DNA of 64,000 bases from Cliona cf. orientalis (lineage: Eukaryota; Porifera; Demospongiae; Clionaida; Clionaidae), in contig OZ005705.1 in the NCBI GenBank assembly GCA_963930775.1, positions 4,340,001 to 4,404,000 of the forward strand, in the 5' to 3' direction. This document shows, in pieces, positions 44,603 to 56,900 of this stretch (position 1 is the stretch's first letter; every line of letters begins with the position of its first letter). The notes under the pieces are model-generated. The model worked only from the letters and a program-made list of their open reading frames with translations. It was not told the DNA's origin and ran no database searches. Made by a program: the position numbers and the translations under genes.

Positions 44603-45172
44603 AGCTTGAACCTTGACTGCTGCTATAGCTAGATATAGCGTAAAGCTTTTATATACGGCTAGCTAGCTATCAGTGCAGTACAGTGAATATTTTCTGCGCG
44701 CGCATTATTATACGTAATGATTATTATAATATTATTATTATTATTATTAATAAACGCGGCGCGGCGCGCGCGCAATAACAACTTACGTAATGATGATGCC
44801 ATACGTACTAAATATAGGCCGTGAGGGACTGGCACGGTAGAGTCTACATCTATAAATAAAATGACCTCCCATCAGTGCAGTATAGTAATCAAAACTGAAG
44901 TAGATAATTTTTTTGAGATCGTTTTATAGATCTTGATTTTCGATCTTCCTTGCTAAGCAAGGTGTACTAATTGTTATTCAAGGAAGAACTATTTTTGGAG
45001 TTTCACTATTTTAGACAACTATAAAAGCACTCGAAGGCAACGCATCCTCGGTAGTTTTTTTTCTTTCGTTTACAAACTAATTTGTACATACATACGCTCA
45101 TACGCTAGTGTCTCGGTCACCAACTCACCGTCAGAGTCGCCGGTCAGGCTCGCAGTCTTTGTTGAAGTCGCT
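44603..45172. promoter_or_regulatory. Divergent promoter region, PPME1 / NFAT-like gene
   Basis: 570 bp separate the two start codons. A CpG-rich core (GCGGCGCGGCGCGCGCGC, 44757-44774) follows an ATT repeat. Toward PPME1 there is TATATAAAAG on the minus strand (44646-44655); toward the NFAT-like gene there is TATAAAAG at 45020-45027, 145 bp before its ATG, with another TATAAA-like motif (CTATAAATAAAA) at 44849. Which TATA boxes are used is inference. Confidence 0.55.
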
Positions 45173-48100
45173 ATGTCCATGTCTCAACTGAGTCCACTGA
45201 ACCCCACGTCATTGAAAGCGCTTGGTCCAAGTGAGGAGCTAGTTGCTACCGTTCCGGACCTTCAATTCGGAGTGGTTGCAGACGGTGTCACTGAATTGAA
45301 CTATACATTTACAGATTCGAGAAAGCGAAATCGCAACGACAGTGGTTGTTCCCTCTCTGACTTTGAGATTAGTGGAGACGAAGACTTCTCCTTTATCGAT
45401 TTGAAGCGCCCTTGCAGTGCCATATCGTCTTCACCTTACGCTTTACCAATATCGTATCCTGCGAAAGAGTTCAATATTGAGCTTGATTCTGTATTCCAGT
45501 TTGGTCCTGGAACTGTAAGCACAGATCAACAACCCCCGGCAACAAATATACTTATCGGTAATCATTGCCAAAAGCTGAGTGGGTACTCTCAACAGCCGAA
45601 AACTGGGTGTCTGGATCGGGTCTTTACAGGGATGCAACCAGCCGAACTGCCAACAAACCCTTATAAGCACGATCTCATGCTCAACTGTGATCAAGACTGC
45701 AAGCTAGTCATTACTGAACATCCCGAAGAGGTAATAATATAATATGTTGAGACTATTATTTTACAAGACAGGCATGTAAAGCAGTACCCCCTGCTTGGGT
45801 GATATCATAGGTACAAATTTAATGCTGTGGCGGGAAGGGGGGGGGGGGGGTGCGGTGCACCGGTGATGAAAAGATCCTCAAATGAATGGCGTCACTAGTG
45901 GGCTCATTCTCATCATTCATGTACATGCACTATAGTGTGGACCATAAAACATAATATGAGCCCAAAAACAGCTCACTGTTGTTTATTTTGCAAATAATGT
46001 GAAAGCTCGGGGTAGAACTGTTGGAGCCAACATTCTGTTTTTCACTATCAATAATTATCTTGTTTCCACCTCCAGGACCACTCCTTTCTATGGTATTGAT
46101 AATACCAGTGCTCTAGAAGGGAGTGGTTTCTCAAGAGTAAAGCATGCTGATGAAGTAGCAGTTTTTTAATATTATGTATGTTATAATGGAGCCTTGGGAC
46201 AATAAAATTTAATATTAGTCTTGTGAACAGTCTCAAACTTTATGCTACAATATTCCTATTGCAGTATTATCGTGCCCGCTATGGTAGTGAAGGAGTTCGT
46301 GCACCACTGAAGGGAAGAACAGAAAATTATCCTGCAGTACAGGTAACTATATGCATGTAAATCCCCATTCATCAGATTCTGTGGGCGGATATTTGTTATA
46401 CAATGTGCAGATCTAGATATGAATCTCTGGCATGGCATTCCTTTGATTAGCTTGTGTGCTCTATTTTTAGCACAAATTACATTCATGTTGCTCACTAAGG
46501 TGCATGAATTTGTTTGGGTATGTACCCTTGGTGACTTAATATTGCCCTGCTTCCCTTAATGTGATCTGACTGTATTGGGTATTGGAACTTGAGGAGGATG
46601 ATGAATATCATTTGCATTAGATCATTGGTCCAAACTGCAAACATGTTGGCATTGTGACTGTGAAGCTGGTTCATGAAGATGGTAGTGATCATGCTTCCTG
46701 TTCCTTGGATAGCAGCGAGGAAAGAAAGAATGCACTCTGTAAGAAGATTGGTCCTTTTAACAGGATGACTGCCGAGTATGTTTATAATTATTACAAATAC
46801 TTCCCAGAAGCTTATTGAATATATTATTCATCAGATTTGAAGACCTGCGTATTCGCCGAGAGAAAAGAAAGGAAGGGAGAAAATTGGCACCAGCAGCTGA
46901 TAAGGCAGCTACTAAGGAAGGTCATAGTGACAAAGTGGCATGCCTGCTTTTCATCGCAACACTAGAAACAGAACAGGGTCCTATTGTGCTGAAGGCACAG
47001 TCTAAACCAATCTCTCTGAGTAAGTTTATTATGCAATAAGACTGCATTTAATTTTACCATCCCTATAATATTATCCTGTAGCTACTGCTCCGGAACCTGC
47101 TGAACTAGACTGGCTTGAGCCTTCACGAGGACACTTTGGTGGTCAAGAGGTGGTTGTCATCAAGGGATCAAAAATGACTTCCCGTAAGTGCGTTGTTATT
47201 AACCAATTATGAGGTAGAAACCATACCCTAGTCAGTTGAGGCTCGAAATCAGTTATCCAAGGATAGATGATCGACCCTGGCCTTAGTGTAATTGAATTCT
47301 GAGTTCCATATCTATGTTGATCTATGTTTTATCAGCTGCCTTATACTTTCTTTGCGTTTTGTTTATAGCCAAAGTTTTATTTCGTGTTCAACTGCCTGAT
47401 GGGCAGGTTCGTGACTTGCATGGGTCTGTTGATAAGGAACGATCGCACCAGAATGTGTTGCTTGTGAGGACACCATCTCTCAGCCAGTACCACTTTGGAA
47501 ATCACCCGGTTCAAGCTCAAGTTGTTGTAATCACTGGACGCAACCAAATGCCTAGCAACCCACTGCTCTTTGACTTCATCCCTAATCGTAAGTTTACTAA
47601 AAGCCAAATGAGTCCAGATATAGAAAATACAAATCTCTTAATTTGTCTGATTATCCATAAAATTATGCTTATGAAACAACATCTTTCTACTACCTCTCCA
47701 GACATCTGCATTTCTTGCAGCCAGGAGATTCCACCTTCGCAGTTCACTCCAGTTCCAAGAGCCCCATCAGCTTTAGCAGCAGGTCCTCTGTTCACCATCC
47801 ACCAAACCCCAGGCTCACCTCCAACTACTCCTAGTGTTCATTCCTCTGTATCAGACACACACTGCAGCCAGTCCCTGAAGCCTGATCGCTCTTCGCCAGA
47901 CACCATCTGTCATTCAGTTGCATACTCACCTTCAAGGTCACCAGCAAACAGTAGTGTTGCAGTCCTTTCCACCAGCTCCCTACCTATGCAAACCATGACT
48001 CCTCTCCAGTCAACCACAGACACATCCAAGCCAAATGATGATATCATGCAGATCATGCATCAGCTCATCAGCCAGGACTACTCCACCAGCTCAAGCGACC

Positions 48101-48637
48101 TTGGTGCAAGCCCAAAGCAATTTGTGATGATGAATGCTGTTGCTGAAAATCAGTCAGCTAATTCCCCCTATCTTGGTGATATTGCAGTGAGCTCCCCATC
48201 ATCGGATAGGCCACAGTACAGTCCAATCACACCCAGCCAAAGTCCTTCAGGTAGTTAATACGTTATTAAATGCATGTAGGATTATGAGTACTGCAGGAAG
48301 ATTATTTATCATAAATAATTCGTCACTGAGTATTATTATCCCTCATTCTGTAGGACCTTCATATCCTGATCATATGTTGTATTCTCTGAAGCAAAAGAAG
48401 TTGATCACAGAATCAGACTACATTGTAAGGCGGATAAATTTACTTCCTACATATAAACGAGCTATTGTGATATTATATCACTGTATATTACTCCAGCTTT
48501 TTGTCAGCCTCTATCAAGATCATAACCCTACATTTCTTCAAGCCATGAGGGCAGCTCATGGTAACGAAGAGGTGCTGCTTCAAATGTTGGCTTCTATAAA
48601 GCCTGACCATAGTGTCTATCAAACATCACAACAGTGA
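45173..48637 (+). CDS. NFAT-like Rel-homology transcription factor
   Basis: Nine exons in phase: 45173-45730, 46265-46342, 46621-46775, 46835-47019, 47082-47183, 47369-47587, 47702-48250, 48354-48424, 48497-48637; 685 residues. An acidic, Ser-rich N part has a basic RKRNRND motif (about 44-50). The Rel-homology DNA-binding half starts near residue 178 with the recognition loop YYRARYGSEG...LKGRTENYP, closer to NFAT5 (RARYLTEG) than to NF-kB (RFRYxCEG). The IPT/TIG half follows: GGQEVVVIKG, KVLFRVQLPDG, VDKERSHQNVLLVRTPS and QAQVVVITGR. No ankyrin repeats. The C part is Ser/Pro/Thr-rich (about 430-615) and ends in a helical-looking segment, YSLKQKKLITESDY to LQMLASIKPDH. Acts in the nucleus on kB/NFAT-type sites. 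No clear PxIxIT calcineurin site was identified. Confidence 0.85.
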
Positions 48638-48755
48638 AATTCTTTTTCACACGTGCAAGTTTGCTTCTATGAAACAATGCTGTGTGTATCAAATTCACGG
48701 ATGTTGTGCATCTCTGTCTGTTGATTTCTCTGTAGATCGGCAGGTTTATTAACCT

Positions 48756-48761
48756 AATAAA
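48756..48761 (+). terminator. Polyadenylation signal of the NFAT-like gene
   Basis: AATAAA 119 bp after the stop codon, followed by a T-rich stretch (TTTTGTAAAATACAATG). A normal distance for an animal 3-prime UTR. Confidence 0.7.
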
Positions 48762-48799
48762 GATTAATTTTGTAAAATACAATGTAGCTTATTGTTGCT

Positions 48800-49344
48800 G
48801 TACTTGTACCTCTATATGAGGTGTAACCATACCTTCAGTGTTTCAGCTGAGCTATAATATATAATTATTATTATTATTGTAATTTTTGTTTACTGTTATA
48901 TATCATACTATACCATACATTTTTCATAAGCTTCTTCATGACTGCGTGCTATACTACAAGTTTACATGTGTCCAAATACCCCTAGGCCTACATTAAGTTC
49001 ATGTTCAGATATCCTGCTCATGATAAATAAAACTGAGTGTGGTAAAAGGTCGTCAACATAGTGCACACATTGGATGCCCCAATCGTGGAGATGTAGCTGC
49101 ACTTTGTACTTGGTGAATGGTTTCCAAATCAATAATAATAATAGCACAGGCTAGCAGTTTGCATAATATTATGTGTTAGGCTATAGGGGGCTGGGTCACG
49201 AGACTAGTGGTGGATTCACTGGATACATGTTCTATAGCTATAGATACTCTACGTACTTTCATACCGACTTTCAAGTCTCAGAAAGGCTCCAATAATTACA
49301 CCATAATTACCTCATAACCACAGAAAAATAAATTACTATATAAA
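48800..49344. other. Intergenic sequence with repeat debris
   Basis: AT-rich. 49030-49100 shares GGTAAAAGGTCGTCAACATA and CCCCAATCGTGGAG with the blocks in PPME1; 49210-49330 shares TCTCAGAAAGGCTCC. No gene. Confidence 0.5.
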
Positions 49345-50222
49345 CAAGTATGTTTAATGTCACAATCATGGGATAATGTGGCTAGCATGCATGATCATCT
49401 ATTAACAGTACAGGCTCACAAAACATAGAGGCATAGTTCATTGTCCATTAGCACCGTGCGCATGCGCAGATGGAAGCGGTTGTATAGGCCACACCCCTTG
49501 GCAAAGCAAGCAAGTGTGCTATGGCAACGTTCTCACTCTGCTCGAACGTTGCTACCGGACTACTGATAGGTACATGTATGAACAGACCTCGCCTCTCGCT
49601 TCGCTCGAGGCTCGGTGGCTAGCGCCAGCGCCTGCTTAGCAGGCCTTTCGAAACGCGCGGCGCTTTCGCGCCGATCGTTCGATCGACAATGCGTCTCAGT
49701 GGCGGATCCAGGGGTGCACAGGAACCCCCCTTTGGGCTGCACCTAGCACTAAGAAGTATACTGATGTTAGGCTAAATGGAACCCCCCTTTCTGGCTACAG
49801 AACTAGAAAACTGCTGCTATGGCTCACCTTATGAATGCTTTAGAAGAAATTTGTTCGAAAACAAACCGATTGGACTGGTAGGGCTGGTAGTTTGTCTCAA
49901 GAACGAGCGAAATGGGCGTGGTTTCGCCCGAAGTGGGCGTGGCTTCTAAAAATTCGCGCGCCCGCGCGCTTCGCTCGCAAAAGTATATCAGAACCCCAAT
50001 CCTGGATCCGCCACTGCGTCTCTAGCTGTAGCTAGCTATGGCCCGTGGCATTAAGGCCACTCTTCTTTGTGCACACGGCCCTACAGTTCTGACCAATCCT
50101 GAGCCTTGTATGTAGTGCGGCTCGTTCATAGCAACCGGCCGCATCCAAGACGCGTATCCATGCCCTCATGTAATGACACGGACTAGAAAAATGACCGTCT
50201 GAAAATATTTTCGTTGTATATG
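49345..50222. repeat. Dispersed repeat R7, copy 3 (split by a MITE)
   Basis: Full-length partner of 7112-7675. The CAGTGGCGG element at 49697-50016 interrupts it within GCGTCTCTAGC. Confidence 0.82.
49697..50016. mobile_element. MITE, CAGTGGCGGATCCAGG ends, 5-bp duplication
   Basis: 320 bp with inverted CAGTGGCGGATCCAGG / CCTGGATCCGCCACTG ends. CGTCT is present on both sides and once only in the empty copies at about 7442 and 8715. Interior has GAACCCCCCTTT twice and a GCGCGCTTCGCTCGCAAAA end. hAT5-like by termini and target length. Confidence 0.88.
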
Positions 50223-50225
50223 TAA

Positions 50226-50335
50226 TAGAGTGGTTGCCCAGGATTTACCGTTCATATACCACCCTGAGTTCGAGGGCGTAGCCCGAGAGCGAAGGTGGTA
50301 TATGGATGGTGTATCCTGGGCAAACATAGCGAGGG
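50226..50335. repeat. Perfect-arm palindrome, copy 2
   Basis: GGTTGCCCAGGAT... CATATACCACC against GGTGGTATATGGATGGTG...TCCTGGGCAAAC; loop with GAGGGCGTAGCCCGAGAGC. Relative of 33281-33412. Confidence 0.7.
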
Positions 50336-50339
50336 TTCT

Positions 50340-50845
50340 ACGGAGCCCTGAGGTCTTCTAAATCACGTGGAAACCGACTAAACAGTGTCTAACAAGTTTA
50401 GATCATAATATTATAGTAAAACACTGTAATAGCCCGAGGATACAAAGTTGTAGGGGTTCTATGTAGGGGTATGATCTAAAACATGTATAGAGTAAATAAT
50501 TTTAGATCCTACTTGTAACAAATACAGTGATCTGATTGGTTAAACTGTAATATCTATCCTTCATAAAATACCTTGTAAGCCCCATAAAAAACCTTGTAAG
50601 CTCCATAAAAAACCTGGTAAATTTTGTTAGCCTATGGCTAGTTTGTTGCTAGGCAATTGTTTATATACAAAGCTTTTGGGCATCGTTGCTAGGATCTAAA
50701 ATAGTTAGACACTGTTTAGTCAGTTTCTACGTGATTTAGAAGACCTCAGGGCTCAGTAGAACCCTCGCTTCGCTCGGGATTCTACACAGAGCCCTTCGGT
50801 CTTCTAAATCACATAGAAACCTCCTAAACAGTGTCTAACTATTAT
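50340..50845. repeat. Dispersed foldback repeat, copy 3, just upstream of CFAP47
   Basis: 50501-50845 matches 6340-6840 and ends in the inverted pair GACACTGTTTAGTCAGTTTC / CCTCCTAAACAGTGTCTAAC; 50340-50400 is a further inverted piece. It ends 84 bp before the CFAP47 start codon, so it lies in or next to the promoter. No TATA box was recognised in the remaining gap. Confidence 0.72.
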
Positions 50846-50928
50846 ATAAGTGACGACCATTTCCATAATTCATTCAGCTCAGACTCCGCCTCTCTTGGTG
50901 GTTGCTTAGCAACTCTTAGCAACTAAAG

Positions 50929-53900
50929 ATGGAGAGAGAGAAGGCAGTGGAATTTTCTGCTAGATATATAGAGTTGATCAACTACTATAATGTTGAAAGA
51001 CACGACACCCAGAGAGATCTTGAAGTATTCCAACAAAGAAATACGTATTATGTTCAAAATAAGTGCAACTCGTGTAGAAAGCTACGGGTGGCACTTGGTG
51101 AATCTAGTCATCCTGTGAGTAGCAGTATAACTAGCAGTCCCTATGCCCTACTGCTGTACACATCATTGCATATTTAGGCCTATGAGCTGCTCAGGGGGAC
51201 TGAGGAGCACTACTTGGCTGCTGGTTTGAAACTACCGGTTGTGTTGCAGTACAGCCCTACTGATGCTGAGTTTCACCTGGGTGAGATTATTGTTCATGTT
51301 GATGATGAACCAACCATTGCAGTTCCGATCAGATCGTAAGAATTTGATATTAACTTAATTCAATACTTCTATACTTACTCTTATATGATTGTAGTATCCT
51401 ACCCATGCCTTGTCTGGAGGTCTGCCCCTCAGTCATTGATTTTGGAGACTTGGTGTGCGAACATCAGATAACTTCCCAACAACTGACTCTAACTAATACT
51501 GGCTCCAAACAAGGAAATTTTGTGTTTCTGGTTGATCAGCTACCAAGAGTGTTCAAGGTTTCACCAACAAAAGTGACGCTATCACCTGGTAAAACTGTCC
51601 ATGTCAAGGTAACTAGCACTAAGAGTGTATACTCTTGATATTGGGAATCTACTTTAATTTCATATAAGTTGGAGGGGCATCTCCAGCGAGTATGAGGTAT
51701 TCCTGCTGCTATGTTGAGAGCGATTGCAGAAGCAGTCACTCTAATAATAATTATTATTACATGTGCATTGGTATTTTAGTATACCTCCAACTAACTACTA
51801 TGTTAGAACTCTAGAGCATGTACCCTGTGTGAACTGCCTGACACTATACTAGACTAGCGTATAGATCAGTTTATAACCTGTATGCATGGAGGAAGCAATT
51901 CATATAGGTATGGTTGATCAATCAAGCACTCACTTGCTAAGATATCTAAATCTTAAGAGTTTATGCAAGCAGATGACAAAACGAATTACTTTTGCAACAA
52001 CCATCCTCCTGTATATGAAATAGTTATGTACTCATTGATATCATTTTCTCAGGTGGAGTTGCTATGTAAAAAGGAAGAGTCCTTTTCTGAACATCTGAGG
52101 TTGTTTAGTTGACTTGCGTGCTAAATATATGATATTATGTTTTTTGCTTAGGATCACTACTGATGATGATGCAATGACCTCCATCTCAGTCATATTGCGT
52201 GGTGCAGTTATCATCCCACAGCTAAGGCTGTTAGATACCTCAGATTCTTCTTGTCATTTGGAGAGAGTAGCATTTGGAGATGTATATTATGGTACTGCTG
52301 TGAGCAGAAAGGTGCTACTGTTTAATGATAGTCCAGTGTTCACTCAGTATTTGGCCGTTTTGAACACTAATGCTGAGGGTGCTGTTGATGGTATGGATGC
52401 TAATGAGAAGCTAGCAACAATATGGAGCAAAAGTCTGGAGATTTGCAAGGACCAAAGCAATGCTCAATCTGGACAAACTTTATTACAAGTGGTACCTATG
52501 CAGGTACAGACACTAGAATATGTGTAAAGCTATGTATTCATCATAGTTGTATCATCTTACAGGGTTCTCTTGATCCTTATGAAAAAAGGATGCTAAAGAT
52601 GATATTTTCACCTCAGTTTGAAAGCAGCTGTTTAGGCTGGACTCGCTATCAAAGTATACCTGTCCATAAAGATTATGCTCTGTTTGTCCAATTTTTGCGC
52701 ATTGGAACAAGTAGTATCAATGTCAGTCTAGGTGAGGCATATTATGCACTTTTTATCCACTATGATGTTGATTCTCAACTTAAAAGATTCCACTTTGGAG
52801 ATTGCAGTAACAGGGACAGCAAGGCCCCTACAACTGACCATTAATCCTGGCACCTTCCTTGACTTTGGTCCATGTACCGTGGGGAAAATAATGACAGAAA
52901 AATTATTGGTAGGATCAACAAGATCATTACTATGATGACAACTCTCAGAATAGCTTGTATCAACAATTTCATAGCTTGTATGAAAGTATATTGATTTACC
53001 TATGGTATCTGATAATGCCACTAGACATTTCTATGCAATAGATTTGCAGTATGGATGGTTCACTTCAATTACAAGTGTTGATGTAATGAAGAGTAAATTA
53101 GTATGGCCCCCTTCATTACAATAGGAGTCTATGTAGATAAGGTGGTCACTCCTAATACCACTATACATGCAGCTCTACAATGCCTCAGATGTGTTGCCAG
53201 TCAACTTTCAGTGCTGTCAAGTGGCACACTACAAGTGTTTGCCAACCTCTGGGAGGATCAATCCAGGCAAAGAGCTACCTCTGCTAATTTCCTTTCAGCC
53301 TAAACAAGTGGGACCCCTCAACTATAAGATGTGTATTGATATGATGTGTCCTGGTAGAAGAAAGTTTAAGTAATGATTTGGAATTGGAAGTGATTATTAT
53401 GTATTCAAAATCATTATATATTTTATCAGGGAGGCATTTCATAGCATCATTATTGATCTTCATGGCAATGGTCAACATTCATTTGAGATGACAAGAAAAG
53501 GAAAACTGCCTACCTCTCTGGTTATTGGTGCTTCATCTAATGGGAGAAACTTGTTAGTGTATATTATGTGATTGACAATCTCCTTTAGGTTAATAATTTG
53601 ATCTTTATTGTGTAGAAGTCCACAAGCTGTCGCTCGCTACACCTACATTGATCCAGACTACTGCTATAATTCTGAAGAGGTTAAAGTTCGTGCAGCACAT
53701 AGACAGAGTTTTGTTGATTGTAACAGAGAGCGGCAGATTCAAAGACAGTGGAAGAAAAAAGAAAAGTAAGATGAAAATTGTGATGCTCACCATATATAGT
53801 GACCTTCAAATGATTATTTCCTTTCTCCATTAGGGCTCTCTTCAATCCTACCTTTGCCACTAAGCTTGACCTAAACATACCTCCTGCCTACGGGCTAACT

Positions 53901-56900
53901 TCACCGGCACTCTCTGTTGTACAGAGCTATGAGCCCCCTGCTCTGATCAACCAACCTCCCCCTAGCCTGTCTACTGCACCCAAAATGCTCACATTCAAGG
54001 ACATGGATGATTTAACTTCAGCACCTCTGGTATTCATTAAATTTTGATTGCATTATCTAATAATATATACATGACATTGTGCAGTTGCAGTAAGTGTGAT
54101 GTAGGTTTCAATTACTTGGAACCTGCTGCAATAGCTGATCAGATAACAGAACCAGTGGTTTAGAATAATGTTTATGCATAGGCAAGTACACAGTACTCTG
54201 CTTGACACCATAGAGGAGGGGAGTGAAATTTTGTAGTTAGCATGGGGCCATGAGGATTGATGAGGATAATAAATATCCAAATAGCAATGGCTGCAGAGAT
54301 TGAGCACAGTGAAAGATTGAACAAGTACCGTAAATCGCGAAAATTTTGAGTACAAAATATTTCGTGCGATAATTTTTATAAATTTCGGACAAACAACCCC
54401 TGTACCGCATTATCATTAATATTGCACATATATTTTTTGCGCATTTTTTTCGCATAAACCAGGCTGTCCGAAAATATTTTAACAAAATATTCGTACAATA
54501 TTTGTAATGTACGGTATCTCAAGCATTATATCGTAGTTGTGCAGGTAGTCAAAAATTATGTTAGAATCTCTCCTTAGTAAAGCTAGCTAGCTATGCCTGA
54601 GCATATCAATTTTATGTGAATTCTACTGTGATGTAGGACTTTATTGAGTATTCCTCCTCCAAATCAGTAAGTTTTGAAGTATCATCTCAGTGTGAATCAC
54701 ACCTCTCTCCTCTTGAGTTATCTCAGATATCATTTGGTATGTATACATGCATGTATGTACATGTACATGTACTTGTTAACCCTTACAGAGCCGGAAGTAT
54801 TGGACTTTGGATCTGCCATTGTTGACTCTGTCATTGAAAAGACCATTTCCATTAAAAATTACTCTCAGAAGCACATTTGTGTCAGGATGGAGGTAAGATA
54901 TGCAATCTGCGAGTCTCAACCAGAACTTAAACAATTCCAACTGATGTTGAAATAGCATGAAATTGATAGGTCTAAATAATTAGATTACATAGTACCTCCA
55001 TTTCCATTAAAAATTACCCTCAGAAGCACATTTGTGTCAGGATGGAGGTAAGATATACAATCTGGAGTCTCAACCAGAACTCAAACAATTCCAACTGATG
55101 CTGAAATAGCATAAAATTGATAGATCTAAGACTACATACTACCTCTATAGAAGTATCTACCAACTTGGCTTATCTGCTTTTCCAGCTATCCAATGCTCAA
55201 ATATACTCCAAGAAATTCGGAAGTAATCCAAGGTTTATTCTTACACCACAATCGTTTACTGAGGTGGTACTTTCAATGCAGCCTGGTGACAGTGGTACTC
55301 TGGAAAGGTTGGCTATGGTACTGAATGAAATTTATATCTTCACTCAGGTATACACTTGTGTTTAGGTGTGTATGGTACAGTATCAATGGTCATCACAAAG
55401 GCCACCTGCCAGTGAAGGCTAATGTTAGTCAGCTCACACTTTCCCTCTCCACTCTGCAACTGGATCTCACTGAACCTGCTTTTGCCAGCAAGAGTGCTGG
55501 TGAGTACAGCATGTACCCTACTATGGCCAGGAAATTAAGTGAGAAAGATTCTCCCTGTACGTGTAGGTTTAAGAGGTTCTGTACTCATTTCCAACCGAAG
55601 CAGTGTTGTAGCATCATACCAGTGGCATGCAACAGAGGGAGTGGATCCAGATGTCTTCTCTGCTACTCATTCCACAGGTTCATGGTATCTTTTAGTGTGT
55701 CATGCACAGTAGTTTAGCTTTCTTCTTTTTTTTCATTTGGTAACTAGGTGTGATACCTGCTGGTAGCAGTCTGGAGTGTGAGTTTGTCTGCCTGCCCTCC
55801 TATGACTGCCCCAGTGCAGCCCAATTCTCCCTGGCTGTGGCTGGCAGAGACTCCGCCCCAACCACTGCAGCAGACAATCATCTTCTCATCTTGCTTCCAA
55901 AAGTAAACATTTTCACCAATTTGTTTATAACAATTATGTTGCTTAATGCAGTTCACTAAGCCAACCTGTGAGTTTCGAGAGAAGCGACTATTGCTTGGTA
56001 TGCTTCCACTTAATCTCACTACTATCAGAACTTTGCACATAGAAAACAAGGGAAATTGCCACGCATACTTTAAAGTAAGTTCAAACATACCGGTAGCTGA
56101 ATGCATTTCTATGCTGTACACATTGGGTCAGCTGCATGCATTTTGTACATACAAGAGTATCTAATAGAGAAGGAGGGAGAGTATCCTACTTCACTATGGG
56201 CCTGTGTTACAACACTTTACGGGGGTCATGACCTTTGTAATAATATTCACATACAAAGTGGTTTCACAGATTGTCCTACAACATCACATAGCAGCTGCAT
56301 CAACCTGCATTAGTGCTCTACAGTACATGCCCACAAACGGCTAGGACTGAGGCCGCAAGCCTGTGAAGAATATTATTATAAAGGTCATGACCCCCGTAAA
56401 GTGTTGTAACGCAGGCCCATAGTGAAGTAGGATACTCTCCCTCCCTCTCTATTATATACTCTTGGTACATACCATAGTGTCCCGGGTAAGTCTCCATGGA
56501 CGCTTAAACAGAACTCGTGATTTTAGCCCACATGGGCGCTTACCCATATAAATTGCATACGTTTGTATAGAAGCTGCTACATTGACTCCATGAAATGCAG
56601 TGCATGGGCACTTACCCAGGAGTGGGCACTTGCCTGACACACTACGGTACACTGTTATCTGTGTATTGGGTTGGCTGCATGCATTTTGTATGAAATATCA
56701 AGAGGTAATACCGGTAATATGTTATGCAGTAGTGGATTAACATGGCAGCTATGCATGATTAGGCCTACCAACTGCAGTATTTTCGGGTGACAATATTTTT
56801 ATCTGTTGATGCAAACTTCACTGTTAGCAATGGCATGCAATGTATGGAGTGTTATACTGCACATTACCATTATCATGTACTAAACATCTGATTTCATGGG

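Noticed and set aside
53042-53074. 33-nt micro-exon in CFAP47 (ICSMDGSLQLQ)
   Set aside because: It keeps phase, but leaving it out gives a more natural TEKLL-LYNASD beta-strand join; without cDNA it is not included.
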